In this document: piece by piece, positions 1 to 7,539 of the stretch
Numbering within the stretch: position 1 is the stretch's first letter
Layout of the letters: each line of letters starts with the position of its first letter
Source of the DNA: Fictibacillus sp. BK138
GTDB lineage: Bacteria > Bacillota > Bacilli > Bacillales > Fictibacillaceae
NCBI RefSeq assembly: GCF_004216955.1
Contig: NZ_SGXL01000001.1
Coordinates: forward strand, 2,135,413-2,199,412
Direction of reading: 5' to 3'
DNA: 64,000 nt
Made by a program: the position numbers and the translations under genes
Notes under the pieces: model-generated
Told to the model about the DNA's origin: nothing
Seen by the model: the letters and a program-made list of their open reading frames with translations, nothing else
Databases searched by the model: none

Positions 1-1280
1 CCCATAACAGCAATCTGTGCTGTAGGAAGCGCCAAACAGCAATCCGGTTCAAAGGCAGGGCCTGCCATTGCATAAAGACCAGCACCGTAGGCTTTACGCA
101 CGATTACAGAGATTTTCGGAACAGTCACATCGCTCATAGCTGCTATCAGTTTTGCACCGTGTCTGATAATTCCTGCTCGTTCAACTTTTGTCCCAATCAT
201 AAAGCCAGGAACATCTGATAAGAAAAGAAGCGGGATTGAGAAAGCATCACAGAGAGTAATAAAACGTGCTGCTTTATCTGCTGAATCTACAAATAATACT
301 CCGCCTTTTACCTTCGGCTGATTGGCAATAATACCAACCGGCTTTCCGTCAATACGTCCAAACCCTGTAACGATTTCTTGCGCGAACAGCTTTTTCATCT
401 CAAAGAAGCTGCTCTCATCAATCAATCCATCGATAAACTCGTACATATCAAAAGGAACGTTTTGATTTTCTGGAACAATCTCCTCAAGTTCTCTCCCTGC
501 TTTTGGAGAAAGAGATTCAGAAACCGGTGCTTTCTCTTTATAATTGCTAGGGAAATAAGAAAGGTAACGTCGAGCTTCATCAATTGCTTCTGTCTCATCG
601 AGAGCCAGAACATCACCGCATCCGCTTATTGAACAATGCATTCTTGCTCCGCCCATTTCTTCGAGCGTCACTTTTTCGCCAATAACTTTTTCAGCCATAC
701 GCGGACTTCCTAAATACATGGAAGCATTTTGATCAACCATGATTACAACATCACAGAATGCTGGGATATACGCTCCCCCCGCAGCAGACGGTCCAAATAA
801 AATACAGATCTGAGGAATCATCCCTGACATCTTTACTTGGTTATAAAAGATTTTCCCTGCTCCGCGGCGATTTGGAAACATGTCGATCTGATCTGTTATT
901 CTTGCTCCAGCTGAATCAACAAGATACAGCATTGGCACTTTAAGTTTTTGAGCCGTTTCTTGAATACGGATTATTTTTTCTACAGTTCGCGCTCCCCAAG
1001 ATCCAGCTTTTACCGTTGAATCATTTGCCATAACACAAACTGTTTTACCACCCATTTTTCCGATCGCAGTAACAACACCATCCGCTGGCAGATCACCTGC
1101 TTGGTTGTTAGCAAATTTAGCATCTTCTACTGTATATTCGCCATTATCGAATAACTGCTTAAGACGGTCACGCACGAACATTTTGTTTTGAGCACTGTTT
1201 TTTTCATGATACTTTTGTGCTCCTCCAGCTTCTATCTGTTCAATTTTCTCTTTTAGCTGATTTTCTAATTTTGCTACCAT
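1..1280 (-). CDS. Acyl-CoA carboxylase, carboxyltransferase (beta) subunit, 3' end cut by window
   Basis: This is the carboxyltransferase subunit of a biotin-dependent acyl-CoA carboxylase; it moves CO2 from carboxybiotin to an acyl-CoA such as propionyl- or methylcrotonyl-CoA in the cytoplasm. About 426 codons are present; family members have about 510, so the last part lies outside the window. Crotonase-fold signatures are visible: LYLVDSAGARITDQ, FGPSAAGGAYIPAFCD, MYLGSPRMAEKVIGEKVT and DVPGFMIG. The protein recalls B. subtilis YngE. Two adjacent ATGs (1283, 1280) follow GGAGG at 1287-1291; the second has the better 6 nt spacing. It is the last gene of an operon with the carrier and biotin carboxylase genes. 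The exact acyl-CoA substrate cannot be read from the sequence. Confidence 0.93.
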   Translation of the reverse strand, partial: MVAKLENQLKEKIEQIEAGGAQKYHEKNSAQNKMFVRDRLKQLFDNGEYTVEDAKFANNQAGDLPADGVVTAIGKMGGKTVCVMANDSTVKAGSWGARTVEKIIRIQETAQKLKVPMLYLVDSAGARITDQIDMFPNRRGAGKIFYNQVKMSGMIPQICILFGPSAAGGAYIPAFCDVVIMVDQNASMYLGSPRMAEKVIGEKVTLEEMGGARMHCSISGCGDVLALDETEAIDEARRYLSYFPSNYKEKAPVSESLSPKAGRELEEIVPENQNVPFDMYEFIDGLIDESSFFEMKKLFAQEIVTGFGRIDGKPVGIIANQPKVKGGVLFVDSADKAARFITLCDAFSIPLLFLSDVPGFMIGTKVERAGIIRHGAKLIAAMSDVTVPKISVIVRKAYGAGLYAMAGPAFEPDCCLALPTAQIAVM

Positions 1281-1297
1281 CATGTACCTCCTTCAAG

Positions 1298-1315
1298 AGA
1301 GTGAGCGCTCGCTCA
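1298..1315. promoter_or_regulatory. Candidate TetR-type operator inside the carboxylase operon
   Basis: An 18 bp imperfect palindrome (7 of 9 symmetric pairs) with a perfect core, TGAGCG-CT-CGCTCA at 1302-1315, lies between the biotin carrier gene and the carboxyltransferase gene, just upstream of the latter's ribosome binding site. Its TGA...TCA layout and length resemble operators of TetR-family fatty-acid and acyl-CoA regulators such as B. subtilis FadR (TGAATGAATA...TCATTCA). Regulation is inferred only. Confidence 0.4.
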
Positions 1316-1333
1316 GAATGTAGGCATACCCTT

Positions 1334-1546
1334 TTATTTCAACGTAACGAGTACGTCTCCCTCATTTACAAAATCTCCAGATGTAAACTTGATGCTTTCT
1401 ACTGTTCCTGCATCTGCAGCATCAACCGGAATTTCCATTTTCATAGATTCCAAAATAATAACAGTTTGTCCTGCGGTTACTTCATCACCTTCACTTACTA
1501 ATACTTGCCATACTGTACCTGCCATTGATGCTGTAATTTCTTTCAT
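1334..1546 (-). CDS. Biotin carboxyl carrier protein (biotinyl domain), stand-alone
   Basis: A 70-residue protein that is only a biotinyl domain. The biotin attachment motif ESMKMEIP is at residues 33-40, with Lys36 as the acceptor; it is preceded by [14 protein letters not shown] and ends in a second half-motif, [10 protein letters not shown]. It shuttles carboxybiotin between the biotin carboxylase encoded upstream (1567-2910) and the carboxyltransferase encoded downstream. It is shorter than AccB of fatty-acid synthesis (about 150-160 aa), which argues for a dedicated catabolic acyl-CoA carboxylase of the YngHB type. AGGAGAGAGACAC precedes the ATG at 1546. Confidence 0.93.
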   Translation of the reverse strand: MKEITASMAGTVWQVLVSEGDEVTAGQTVIILESMKMEIPVDAADAGTVESIKFTSGDFVNEGDVLVTLK

Positions 1547-1566
1547 GTGTCTCTCTCCTTTTTTGT

Positions 1567-2910
1567 TTACGGTTTGCTTACTGATCTTTTACTAAGGAAG
1601 TCTGTTGTGTAGTTCCCTTTTCTAAATCCTTCTTCTTCTAAAAGCTGCTGAAAGAGGGGCAAGTTTGTTTTGAGCCCTTTAATCTGAATGCAATCAAAGA
1701 ATTGCTTTGCACTTTTTAGACATTCAGCACGATTGGAATCGCTTACAATAATTTTCGCGATCATCGGATCATAAAAAGGTGTAACCTGATTTCCACTTTC
1801 ATACCCTGCATCAATTCTCACGTTATCCATTTTAGGCCATACCAATTCTTCGATCTTTCCAGGCGCTGGGAAGAACGTAACTGGGTCCTCAGCATACAGT
1901 CTAAATTCCATCGCATGCCCTTTACTCACGATTTCATTTTGTGCAAGTGGCAAAGCTTCCCCTTGTGCGATCTGAATCTGCCATCTGACTAAATCCAGCC
2001 CCGTAATACATTCTGTCACGGGATGCTCAACTTGAAGACGGGTATTCATTTCAAGGAAGTAGAAATCTCCATTCTCACTCACTACAAATTCAACTGTTCC
2101 TGCATTCACATAATCTACAGCTTTTGCTGCTTCAACTGCAGCTTCTGTAATTTTTGAGCGAAGACTTTCGGTTAGAAAAGGTGAAGGAGATTCTTCTACC
2201 ACTTTCTGATTTCTACGTTGGATGCTGCAGTCCCGTTCGTACAAGTGAACGATATTTCCTTGTGTATCACCCATTACCTGCACTTCGATATGTCTTGCGT
2301 TTTCGATGCATTTCTCAATAAACATTCTTCCGGAGCCAAAATAGTTCTTTGCCCGCTGTTGCGAGGAAACGAAATGCTTATGAAGATCTTCCTTGTTTTC
2401 ACATTTTACCATACCGATTCCGCCGCCACCGCTGCTTGCTTTAAGCATTACAGGATAGCCGATCTGTTCGGCAAGCTTCACGCCTTCTTCTACATCCTCG
2501 ATCGGTTCGATAGTACCGGGAACGATAGGAACGCCTGCTTGCTGCATGGTTTTGCGGGCCATAATCTTATCACCCATCCACTCGATCGTTTGAGGTGATG
2601 GTCCAATAAACTTAATACCTGCTTCTTCTATTTTTTTAGCAAACTCGTCATTTTCAGATAAAAGGCCATACCCAGGATGAATCGCATCCACTTTTTGCTC
2701 GATAGCGGCTTTTAAAATGGAATCACTTTGCAGATAAGATTTGGCAACCGGGGATTCCCCAATATGTATTGCCTCATCAGCAGCCTTTACAAAAGGGAGG
2801 TCTTTGTCTGCGTCAGAATAAACGGCAACTGTTTCAATATTCATTTCTTTACACGTTTGAATAATTCGTAGTGCAATTTCTCCACGATTGGCGATTAAGA
2901 TTTTCTTCAT
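1567..2910 (-). CDS. Biotin carboxylase subunit of acyl-CoA carboxylase
   Basis: ATP-grasp biotin carboxylase, 447 aa, that makes carboxybiotin from bicarbonate and ATP. The N-terminal domain starts [15 protein letters not shown]; the glycine-rich ATP loop [11 protein letters not shown] is near residue 160; the catalytic stretch [14 protein letters not shown] is near residue 285; the C-terminal biotin carboxylase domain follows. It resembles B. subtilis YngH and AccC. I chose ATG 2910, which has AAGGAGG and suitable spacing, over an in-frame start 42 nt upstream that lacks a ribosome binding site. First gene of the three-gene operon, divergent from ylbP. Confidence 0.94.
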   Translation of the reverse strand: MKKILIANRGEIALRIIQTCKEMNIETVAVYSDADKDLPFVKAADEAIHIGESPVAKSYLQSDSILKAAIEQKVDAIHPGYGLLSENDEFAKKIEEAGIKFIGPSPQTIEWMGDKIMARKTMQQAGVPIVPGTIEPIEDVEEGVKLAEQIGYPVMLKASSGGGGIGMVKCENKEDLHKHFVSSQQRAKNYFGSGRMFIEKCIENARHIEVQVMGDTQGNIVHLYERDCSIQRRNQKVVEESPSPFLTESLRSKITEAAVEAAKAVDYVNAGTVEFVVSENGDFYFLEMNTRLQVEHPVTECITGLDLVRWQIQIAQGEALPLAQNEIVSKGHAMEFRLYAEDPVTFFPAPGKIEELVWPKMDNVRIDAGYESGNQVTPFYDPMIAKIIVSDSNRAECLKSAKQFFDCIQIKGLKTNLPLFQQLLEEEGFRKGNYTTDFLSKRSVSKP

Positions 2911-2972
2911 GTTAATCCTCCTTCCAGTTGTCAACATTACCTTTTTCGACAAAAAGGCTCTTTTTCCTTTTT

Positions 2973-2986
2973 TGAAAGCGTAAACT
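2973..2986. promoter_or_regulatory. Candidate cre (CcpA) site upstream of the carboxylase operon
   Basis: TGAAAGCGTAAACT fits the cre consensus TGWNANCGNTNWCA at 12 of 14 positions. It lies 63 bp upstream of the biotin carboxylase start, between it and the divergent ylbP gene. Catabolite repression of an acyl-CoA degradation operon would make sense, but the assignment rests on the motif alone. Confidence 0.4.
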
Positions 2987-3024
2987 AAACGAATATTTTA
3001 TTTTTAAAGAATTTTTAGCATAAT

Positions 3025-3036
3025 TAGTATATACTA
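3025..3036. promoter_or_regulatory. Palindromic divergent -10 region between the carboxylase operon and ylbP
   Basis: TAGTATATACTA is a perfect 12 bp palindrome containing TATACT on both strands, so one site could supply the -10 element for both divergent transcripts. The ylbP start is 41 nt downstream on the plus strand. I found no matching strong -35 hexamers. Confidence 0.3.
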
Positions 3037-3076
3037 TAACTATAGAGAAAAGTACAGAATGACTGGGGGAGAGAAG

Positions 3077-3556
3077 ATGTTTCAATATGAAGTTAAGAAA
3101 TTATTAGTTAACTATAAAACATTGGAAGAGTTTAAGCAGTTCAAAGAATATGGTGTACAAGAACTGTCAATGCTCGAGGACCTTCAAGAAAATATGATCG
3201 AAAACGACAGCGAGTCTCCTTTCTATGGAATTTATTACGGAGATAAGTTAGTCGCACGAATGAGTTTATATAGAATTGAAGCGGCATATGATCAGTATTT
3301 TGACCCTCCGCAGGATTATTTGGAACTATGGAAACTGGAAGTGCTGCCGCATCACCAGACAAAAGGACTCGGAAGAGCTCTGGTGGAATTTGCCAAAACG
3401 TTTAATTTGCCTATTAAGACTAACGGAAGACAGCAATCAGGCAGCTTTTGGGAGAAGATGGGATTTGAGGCAGTAACCTATAATCAAGACCGGGACCGCG
3501 GACAAAACCCTTATGTTTGGTATCCATCCGGAGTAAGTGAACAGAGGCTTGCATAA
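3077..3556 (+). CDS. ylbP: YlbP-like GNAT N-acetyltransferase
   Basis: A 159-residue GCN5-related acetyltransferase. The acetyl-CoA loop HHQTKGLGRALVEF lies near residues 94-107, followed by the usual FWEKMGFEAV strand/helix near the C terminus. Length and position next to gerR match B. subtilis YlbP (about 160 aa). The substrate is unknown. ATG 3077 follows TGGGGGAGAGAAG; the ATG at 3059 lies upstream of this ribosome binding site and is less likely. It converges on gerR across a shared terminator. Confidence 0.87.
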   Translation: MFQYEVKKLLVNYKTLEEFKQFKEYGVQELSMLEDLQENMIENDSESPFYGIYYGDKLVARMSLYRIEAAYDQYFDPPQDYLELWKLEVLPHHQTKGLGRALVEFAKTFNLPIKTNGRQQSGSFWEKMGFEAVTYNQDRDRGQNPYVWYPSGVSEQRLA

Positions 3557-3560
3557 AGCG

Positions 3561-3590
3561 AAAAAAAGATGGCAGATGCCATCTTTTTTT
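3561..3590. terminator. Bidirectional terminator between ylbP and gerR
   Basis: GATGGCA and TGCCATC form a stem with a GA loop, flanked by seven A on the left and seven T on the right, so it can work on both strands of this convergent pair. The gerR stop codon overlaps its right edge. Confidence 0.85.
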
Positions 3591-4158
3591 AATTTCTTAC
3601 AGGTACTTCCGTAAGTTTTCTAGCTCTTTCCATGAGCTGCAAAATTTCTTTATAATCACGGCAAACAGATTCATATTCTTTATTGATTTTATCCAGCTTG
3701 TTTTTTAGATTGCCGTTTTCTTTTTTCATATGCTGCAGCCTTGATAGCAGGGCTTTGTTTTCTGATTCTAGATTTTTTGCAGATGGCCCTTCTGATTGAA
3801 GCTGCTGTAAGAATAAAATGATTTCATTCAATGAGAGACTTTTCTCTTCTTCATTTCTGCTATAGACATCTGCATTAAAAGAAAATGAGTGATCACTGGA
3901 TTGTGAAACCAGCTGCTTACCTTTTCTTTTATTGCGTTCTTTGCGAACTTTTTTTGCTTCTGCGATAGCCTTTTCATATTGTTTACGAATTAGCGAGTTC
4001 CATCTAAACCCGCAAGCAGCAGGAGTTCTTGTTAATTTCTCTCCCACTTCTTCAAACGCAACAAGCTGTGTACTGCCCTCACGTATGTGCCTTAGTGTAA
4101 CTTCTGCAAGTATCGCATCTTCGTCTTTTGTCCAGGCATCCTGGCGCAAATTGGTCAT
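3589..4158 (-). CDS. gerR: GerR/RsfA-family sporulation transcription regulator
   Basis: A 189-residue protein with an N-terminal Myb/SANT-like DNA-binding domain ([19 protein letters not shown], then [18 protein letters not shown], residues about 7-65), a basic linker rich in K/R, and a C-terminal coiled coil (about residues 110-180). This is the RsfA/GerR (YlbO) architecture; GerR acts in the mother cell in the sigma-E regulon of B. subtilis and affects spore coat and germination genes. The gene next to ylbP is the syntenic ylbO. The start at 4158 follows GGGGGGATCATA. Its leader is framed by a perfect 14 bp inverted repeat. Confidence 0.9.
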   Translation of the reverse strand: MTNLRQDAWTKDEDAILAEVTLRHIREGSTQLVAFEEVGEKLTRTPAACGFRWNSLIRKQYEKAIAEAKKVRKERNKRKGKQLVSQSSDHSFSFNADVYSRNEEEKSLSLNEIILFLQQLQSEGPSAKNLESENKALLSRLQHMKKENGNLKNKLDKINKEYESVCRDYKEILQLMERARKLTEVPVRN

Positions 4159-4164
4159 TATGAT

Positions 4165-4242
4165 CCCCCCATTTTAGTGGTTTGTAATATGAATATGCTA
4201 GTGCTAGAAAAGATAGACTTTTTATTCTACTAAAATGGGGGG
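4165..4242. repeat. Perfect 14 bp inverted repeat framing the gerR leader
   Basis: CCCCCCATTTTAGT (4165-4178) and its exact complement ACTAAAATGGGGGG (4229-4242) are separated by 50 nt. The gerR-proximal arm includes the G-run that should serve as the gerR ribosome binding site. The AT-rich spacer must hold all or part of the gerR promoter. It could be a pair of operator half-sites, or, if transcription starts beyond the distal arm, an RNA hairpin hiding the ribosome binding site. Confidence 0.7.
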
Positions 4243-4292
4243 AAGTTTATTTTTAAAAGGGCTGATTCTTATAATTTGTTGCTGCCGATGAT

Positions 4293-4424
4293 GTTGATTT
4301 CCGCTCCAGGATGCTCGTTTTCCACGGGGCGTGCGGTGAGCCCCCTAGGCTATTCAAGCCTGTCGTGGTCTCACCTGTCCCGCTAATCCCTTAGGAGTCT
4401 CACACCTTACGCTCCAATCAATTT
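4293..4424 (+). repeat. Dispersed GTTGATT element, copy A
   Basis: An intact-looking copy, about 132 bp, of a GC-rich element in AT-rich surroundings. It starts GTTGATTTCCGCTCCAGG, has a CTCGTTTTCCACGGGGCG box, the centre GGTGAGCCCCC...GTCTCACCTGTCCCGCT, and ends CTCCAATCAATTTT. The flanks (AAAAGGGCTG before, GTAACAATCTTTTA after) recur at other copies and suggest a full unit near 200-230 bp. With the inverted repeat above it fills the 312 bp gap between the hydratase-like gene and gerR; I see no gene there. Confidence 0.85.
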
Positions 4425-4470
4425 TCCAAAGATGTTTAATCAATATCAAGAATTTAAAAGTAACAATCTT

Positions 4471-5238
4471 TTATATTTGAGCCTTCTTTAAGAAAGCCTC
4501 TACTCTTCTATGATGTTCATCAGAAGCCCAGAGTTTTGCACATCTTCTTATTTCTTGCTGTACATTTTGCTTAATTTTCTGTTGATCAAACCTACTTAGC
4601 TGCAGGGTTTTATATGAAGTGATGACACCAAGAGGCTGAGCCGTGTATCTTTCTAAATAACGTTCTGTTTCTTTTTTACTGTTCCCTTTAATTACATATT
4701 GTATAAAACCGTGGTCCATTCCCTGTTTAGCTGTAACTGGAGAGGAACTATAGAGAAGATCCATCGCTTCCGTCTGACCAATTCTCTCTAAAAGATAACT
4801 GCCTCCACCCCAGCCTGTTGTGATTCCGAGTTTACCTTGTATGAATCCAACCTTTGCTTCAGCTCTTGCAAGTCTGATATCACAAGCAGAAGCTATCTCA
4901 CAGCCTCCGCCAACCGCTGAACCATTTATTAGTGCTGCAGTTGGTTTCGGAAAGAAAAAGATCTCATCTAGCACTTCTCCCATTTTAGAGAGCATCCCAA
5001 ATGCTTCTTCTTCTGTTTTTAATGAGTGAAAAGCACTTAAATCTCCGCCAGAACAAAAAGCTCTTGTTCCTGCTCCCGTAATAATCAGCACTTTTACATC
5101 ATTATCCATTTTTGCTGTATTCAAAAGTGATAATAATTTTTCCATCACTTCAAAATTAATGGCATTTCTTACTGATGGGCGGTTTAGCGTTATCCATCCA
5201 ATATTATTTTCTTTATGCCAAAGTACAGCCTGCTCCAT
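4471..5238 (-). CDS. Enoyl-CoA hydratase/isomerase-family protein, possibly an acyl-CoA decarboxylase
   Basis: A 255-residue crotonase-fold protein. The oxyanion-hole segments are visible: RAFCSGGDL (about 59-67) and GSAVGGGCEIASACDIRLA (about 106-124). The first catalytic glutamate (Glu114) is kept, but the position of the second (PExxxG in hydratases) reads FIQGKLG, with Gln134 in its place, followed by TTGWGGG. Loss of this residue and a GWGG-type loop recall ethylmalonyl-CoA decarboxylase-like members, so hydration is doubtful. The start at 5238 has GGAGG with good spacing. A cre-like palindrome lies just upstream. Function beyond the family is inference. Confidence 0.82.
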   Translation of the reverse strand: MEQAVLWHKENNIGWITLNRPSVRNAINFEVMEKLLSLLNTAKMDNDVKVLIITGAGTRAFCSGGDLSAFHSLKTEEEAFGMLSKMGEVLDEIFFFPKPTAALINGSAVGGGCEIASACDIRLARAEAKVGFIQGKLGITTGWGGGSYLLERIGQTEAMDLLYSSSPVTAKQGMDHGFIQYVIKGNSKKETERYLERYTAQPLGVITSYKTLQLSRFDQQKIKQNVQQEIRRCAKLWASDEHHRRVEAFLKKAQI

Positions 5239-5256
5239 TTTTACACCTCCAATAAA

Positions 5257-5270
5257 AGAAAGCGCTTCTT
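5257..5270. promoter_or_regulatory. Weak cre-like palindrome upstream of the hydratase-like gene
   Basis: AGAAAGCGCTTCTT carries the AAGCGCTT core typical of cre sites but lacks the outer TG/CA pair. It lies 19 bp upstream of the start codon at 5238, where a CcpA roadblock could act. Low confidence. Confidence 0.25.
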
Positions 5271-5282
5271 TTTATGTATATG

Positions 5283-5314
5283 AAAAAACAGGAAGCATAA
5301 GGCTTCCTGTTTTT
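5283..5314 (-). terminator. Terminator of the ylbN-rpmF operon
   Basis: ACAGGAAGC and GCTTCCTGT pair around a short loop, with T runs on both strands. It directly follows the rpmF stop codon. Confidence 0.85.
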
Positions 5315-5316
5315 CA

Positions 5317-5490
5317 TTACTTGCTAACTACTTCTTTTCCTTTGTAAGATCCACACTCACGACAAACACGGTGAGATAACTTGTATTCTCCGCACTGTGG
5401 ACACTTTACCATACCAGGCATGGAAAGCTTATAGTGTGTACGACGCTTCGCTTGGCGAGTTTGTGATGTTCTGCGAAAAGGTACTGCCAT
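5317..5490 (-). CDS. rpmF: Ribosomal protein L32
   Basis: A 57-residue protein of the large ribosomal subunit, starting [20 protein letters not shown]. It has the zinc-ribbon pattern [20 protein letters not shown], i.e. the C+ (zinc-binding) form with all four cysteines. AAGGAGGTGGATAC precedes the ATG at 5490. It lies 51 nt downstream of ylbN on the same strand, the ylbN-rpmF pairing common in Firmicutes, and ends in a strong terminator. Confidence 0.97.
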   Translation of the reverse strand: MAVPFRRTSQTRQAKRRTHYKLSMPGMVKCPQCGEYKLSHRVCRECGSYKGKEVVSK

Positions 5491-5541
5491 TTTGTATCCA
5501 CCTCCTTAAAGGTCTTGAAAGAATCATTATAACCTATTCTT

Positions 5542-6060
5542 TCATTCATTGTCTTTGTCAAAAAATTTAGCCAGACCAGCCAATCTCGGGTCAACCCGGT
5601 TTTGACGATCTTCATCCGTTATCCTTTGCCATCCTTTTCCCTCTTTGGGAGCAGGACCATCTGTGACATCTTTGGCCGTTATTTTTAGCGGCTTTTCAAG
5701 CAAAATATGCTCTTCGATGACAGGGAGAAGATCAACGTAATGTCCTTCGACTTTATGAAGGCTTTCTTCATCTTCAAATACCGTATAATTCGGGTCGAAA
5801 ATGAAAATTTCCGTCGTTTTTACCGAAAATGGAAATTCCACATCCACCAATGTGCTTGCACAAGGCAGCACCATTTTTCCTTTTATGGTCAAATAAAAAG
5901 TGGCTTTTTGTTGAGTAACATCTGCATATCCTTCTACGTAAACAGGATCAATGCTTCTGATCTCCGGGTCTTTTTCCATCACACCGCTCGCATCAACATT
6001 TTGTTCAAACGTTAACGGTTTACGGTAAAAATTCTTTAATTCCTGTAGTGACCATTTCAT
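5542..6060 (-). CDS. ylbN: YlbN, YceD/DUF177-family protein linked to 23S rRNA
   Basis: A 172-residue acidic protein of the DUF177 (YceD) family. The family's conserved stretch is visible around residues 65-75 (KMVLPCASTLVDVEFPF), and the C terminus ends PRLAGLAKFFDKDNE. Members are encoded before rpmF in many bacteria and are implicated in 23S rRNA accumulation in E. coli and plants; the role in Bacillus is less clear. ATG 6060 follows GAGGTGATAAAGAC. It is the first gene of the ylbN-rpmF unit and divergent from tmcAL. Confidence 0.92.
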   Translation of the reverse strand: MKWSLQELKNFYRKPLTFEQNVDASGVMEKDPEIRSIDPVYVEGYADVTQQKATFYLTIKGKMVLPCASTLVDVEFPFSVKTTEIFIFDPNYTVFEDEESLHKVEGHYVDLLPVIEEHILLEKPLKITAKDVTDGPAPKEGKGWQRITDEDRQNRVDPRLAGLAKFFDKDNE

Positions 6061-6210
6061 GTCTTTATCACCTCAAGGCAACAGTAGTAATTATATCGGT
6101 CAAAATATAAAATGTCAATATTATATCTTTACAGTATGCTTTTGATTTTAAACTGTTTTTAGTACAATGTAAACGTAAAAGATTTAAGGTTTGTTAAGGG
6201 AGTGGAAATA

Positions 6211-7416
6211 TTGAGAGCTACCGGTGTTGTTGTAGAATATAACCCTTTTCACAATGGTCATTATTATCATTTACAGGAATCCAGGAATGTAACACAAGCT
6301 GACTGTATTATCGCTGTTATGAGCGGAAATTTTCTTCAGCGCGGAGAACCTGCCCTGCTTTCTAAATGGAGAAGAACGAAAATGGCTCTATTGGGAGGCG
6401 CTGATCTTGTGATTGAACTTCCTTATGCTTATGCCACAAGCCATGCACCACGGTTCGCTTTCGGAAGCATCTATCTGCTTCAGGCAGCAGGTGCAGAGTC
6501 CTTCTGCTTTGGTAGTGAATCTGGTAATGTCTCGGATTTCCAAGAAACGCTGGATTCAGTAAATTCCCAAGATCAAGACTTCCAAACAAATGTTAGCGAA
6601 TTTATGTCACAGGGGCTTTCTTATCCCTCTGCTGCTGCTAAGGCTTATGGACAACTTAACATCCCACTGACCCTTGACCTCAGCAAACCAAATAATATTT
6701 TGGGGTTTGAGTACATACGTGCAAGCCGAGAACTTGGTTCAGCCATTCAGCCTTTTACGATAAAACGAAAAAATGCAGATTATCATGATATTGTTCTTGG
6801 AAAAGGAGACATTGCAAGTGCAACCGCTATCCGGGAAGCAATATTCTCGCATGATATTGAACAAGCAGTTAACTATATGCCTTCTTTCACCTTTGACATA
6901 GTTAAAGAAGAAAAACAGAATAAGGGTGCTTTGATGAACTGGGAACGTTTTTATCCGCTGCTTCGTTATCAACTATTATCTTCAAGTCCTTCTGAATTAA
7001 ACAGGTTTTATGAAATAGAAGAGGGATTGGAAAATAGAATGATCGAGGCAATGAAAGCATCTGACAGCTTTCATTCGTTTATGAACCGGTTAAAAACGAA
7101 GCGATATACGTGGACAAGACTGCAGCGTGCCTGTCTCCACGTTCTGAACAAGATTCATAAAGATGATATGTACAGGTTATTAGAGTCTCCTCCAGCTTAT
7201 TTGCGTGTTTTAGGGATGACAGAAACAGGACGGGAATATCTCAGTTCAGTGAAAAAATCTTTAGAACTGCCTTTAGTAACAACCGTCTCAAAGCATGATT
7301 TTGAAGGTTTGAAAATGGAGGCGAAAACGTCACTTATTTATGCTCAAGGAGCATCTTTAAACAGACTAGATGCCGAGAAAGAAGAGTATAATACTCCGCC
7401 GGTGATGGTGAAGTAA
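6211..7416 (+). CDS. tmcAL: tRNA(Met) cytidine acetate ligase TmcAL (YlbM)
   Basis: A 401-residue enzyme that uses acetate and ATP to form N4-acetylcytidine at the wobble position of elongator tRNA-Met. It has the nucleotidyltransferase-like N terminus VVEYNPFHNGHYYHL (HxGH-like NGH) and VMSGNFLQRGEPALLSKW. The best start is TTG 6211, 7 nt after AAGGGAG; the upstream in-frame GTG at 6202 overlaps that ribosome binding site. Length agrees with B. subtilis (about 415 aa). Single gene, converging on ylbL. Confidence 0.94.
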   Translation: MRATGVVVEYNPFHNGHYYHLQESRNVTQADCIIAVMSGNFLQRGEPALLSKWRRTKMALLGGADLVIELPYAYATSHAPRFAFGSIYLLQAAGAESFCFGSESGNVSDFQETLDSVNSQDQDFQTNVSEFMSQGLSYPSAAAKAYGQLNIPLTLDLSKPNNILGFEYIRASRELGSAIQPFTIKRKNADYHDIVLGKGDIASATAIREAIFSHDIEQAVNYMPSFTFDIVKEEKQNKGALMNWERFYPLLRYQLLSSSPSELNRFYEIEEGLENRMIEAMKASDSFHSFMNRLKTKRYTWTRLQRACLHVLNKIHKDDMYRLLESPPAYLRVLGMTETGREYLSSVKKSLELPLVTTVSKHDFEGLKMEAKTSLIYAQGASLNRLDAEKEEYNTPPVMVK

Positions 7417-7492
7417 GAAGCTCATAAATGGCTAAATCCTGTTAAACGAGCTACTATTCTTTTTACGATTAAAAAACCCAATAGCAATAAAG

Positions 7493-7537
7493 AAAAAGGA
7501 TGCAGGTCCCATCCAAACGGATCCTGCATCCTTTTTT
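7493..7537. terminator. Bidirectional terminator between tmcAL and ylbL
   Basis: AAGGATGCAGG pairs with CCTGCATCCTT around a 16 nt loop that itself can form an inner ATCC/GGAT pair; A and T runs flank it. It serves both converging genes. Confidence 0.85.
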
Positions 7538-7539
7538 AA

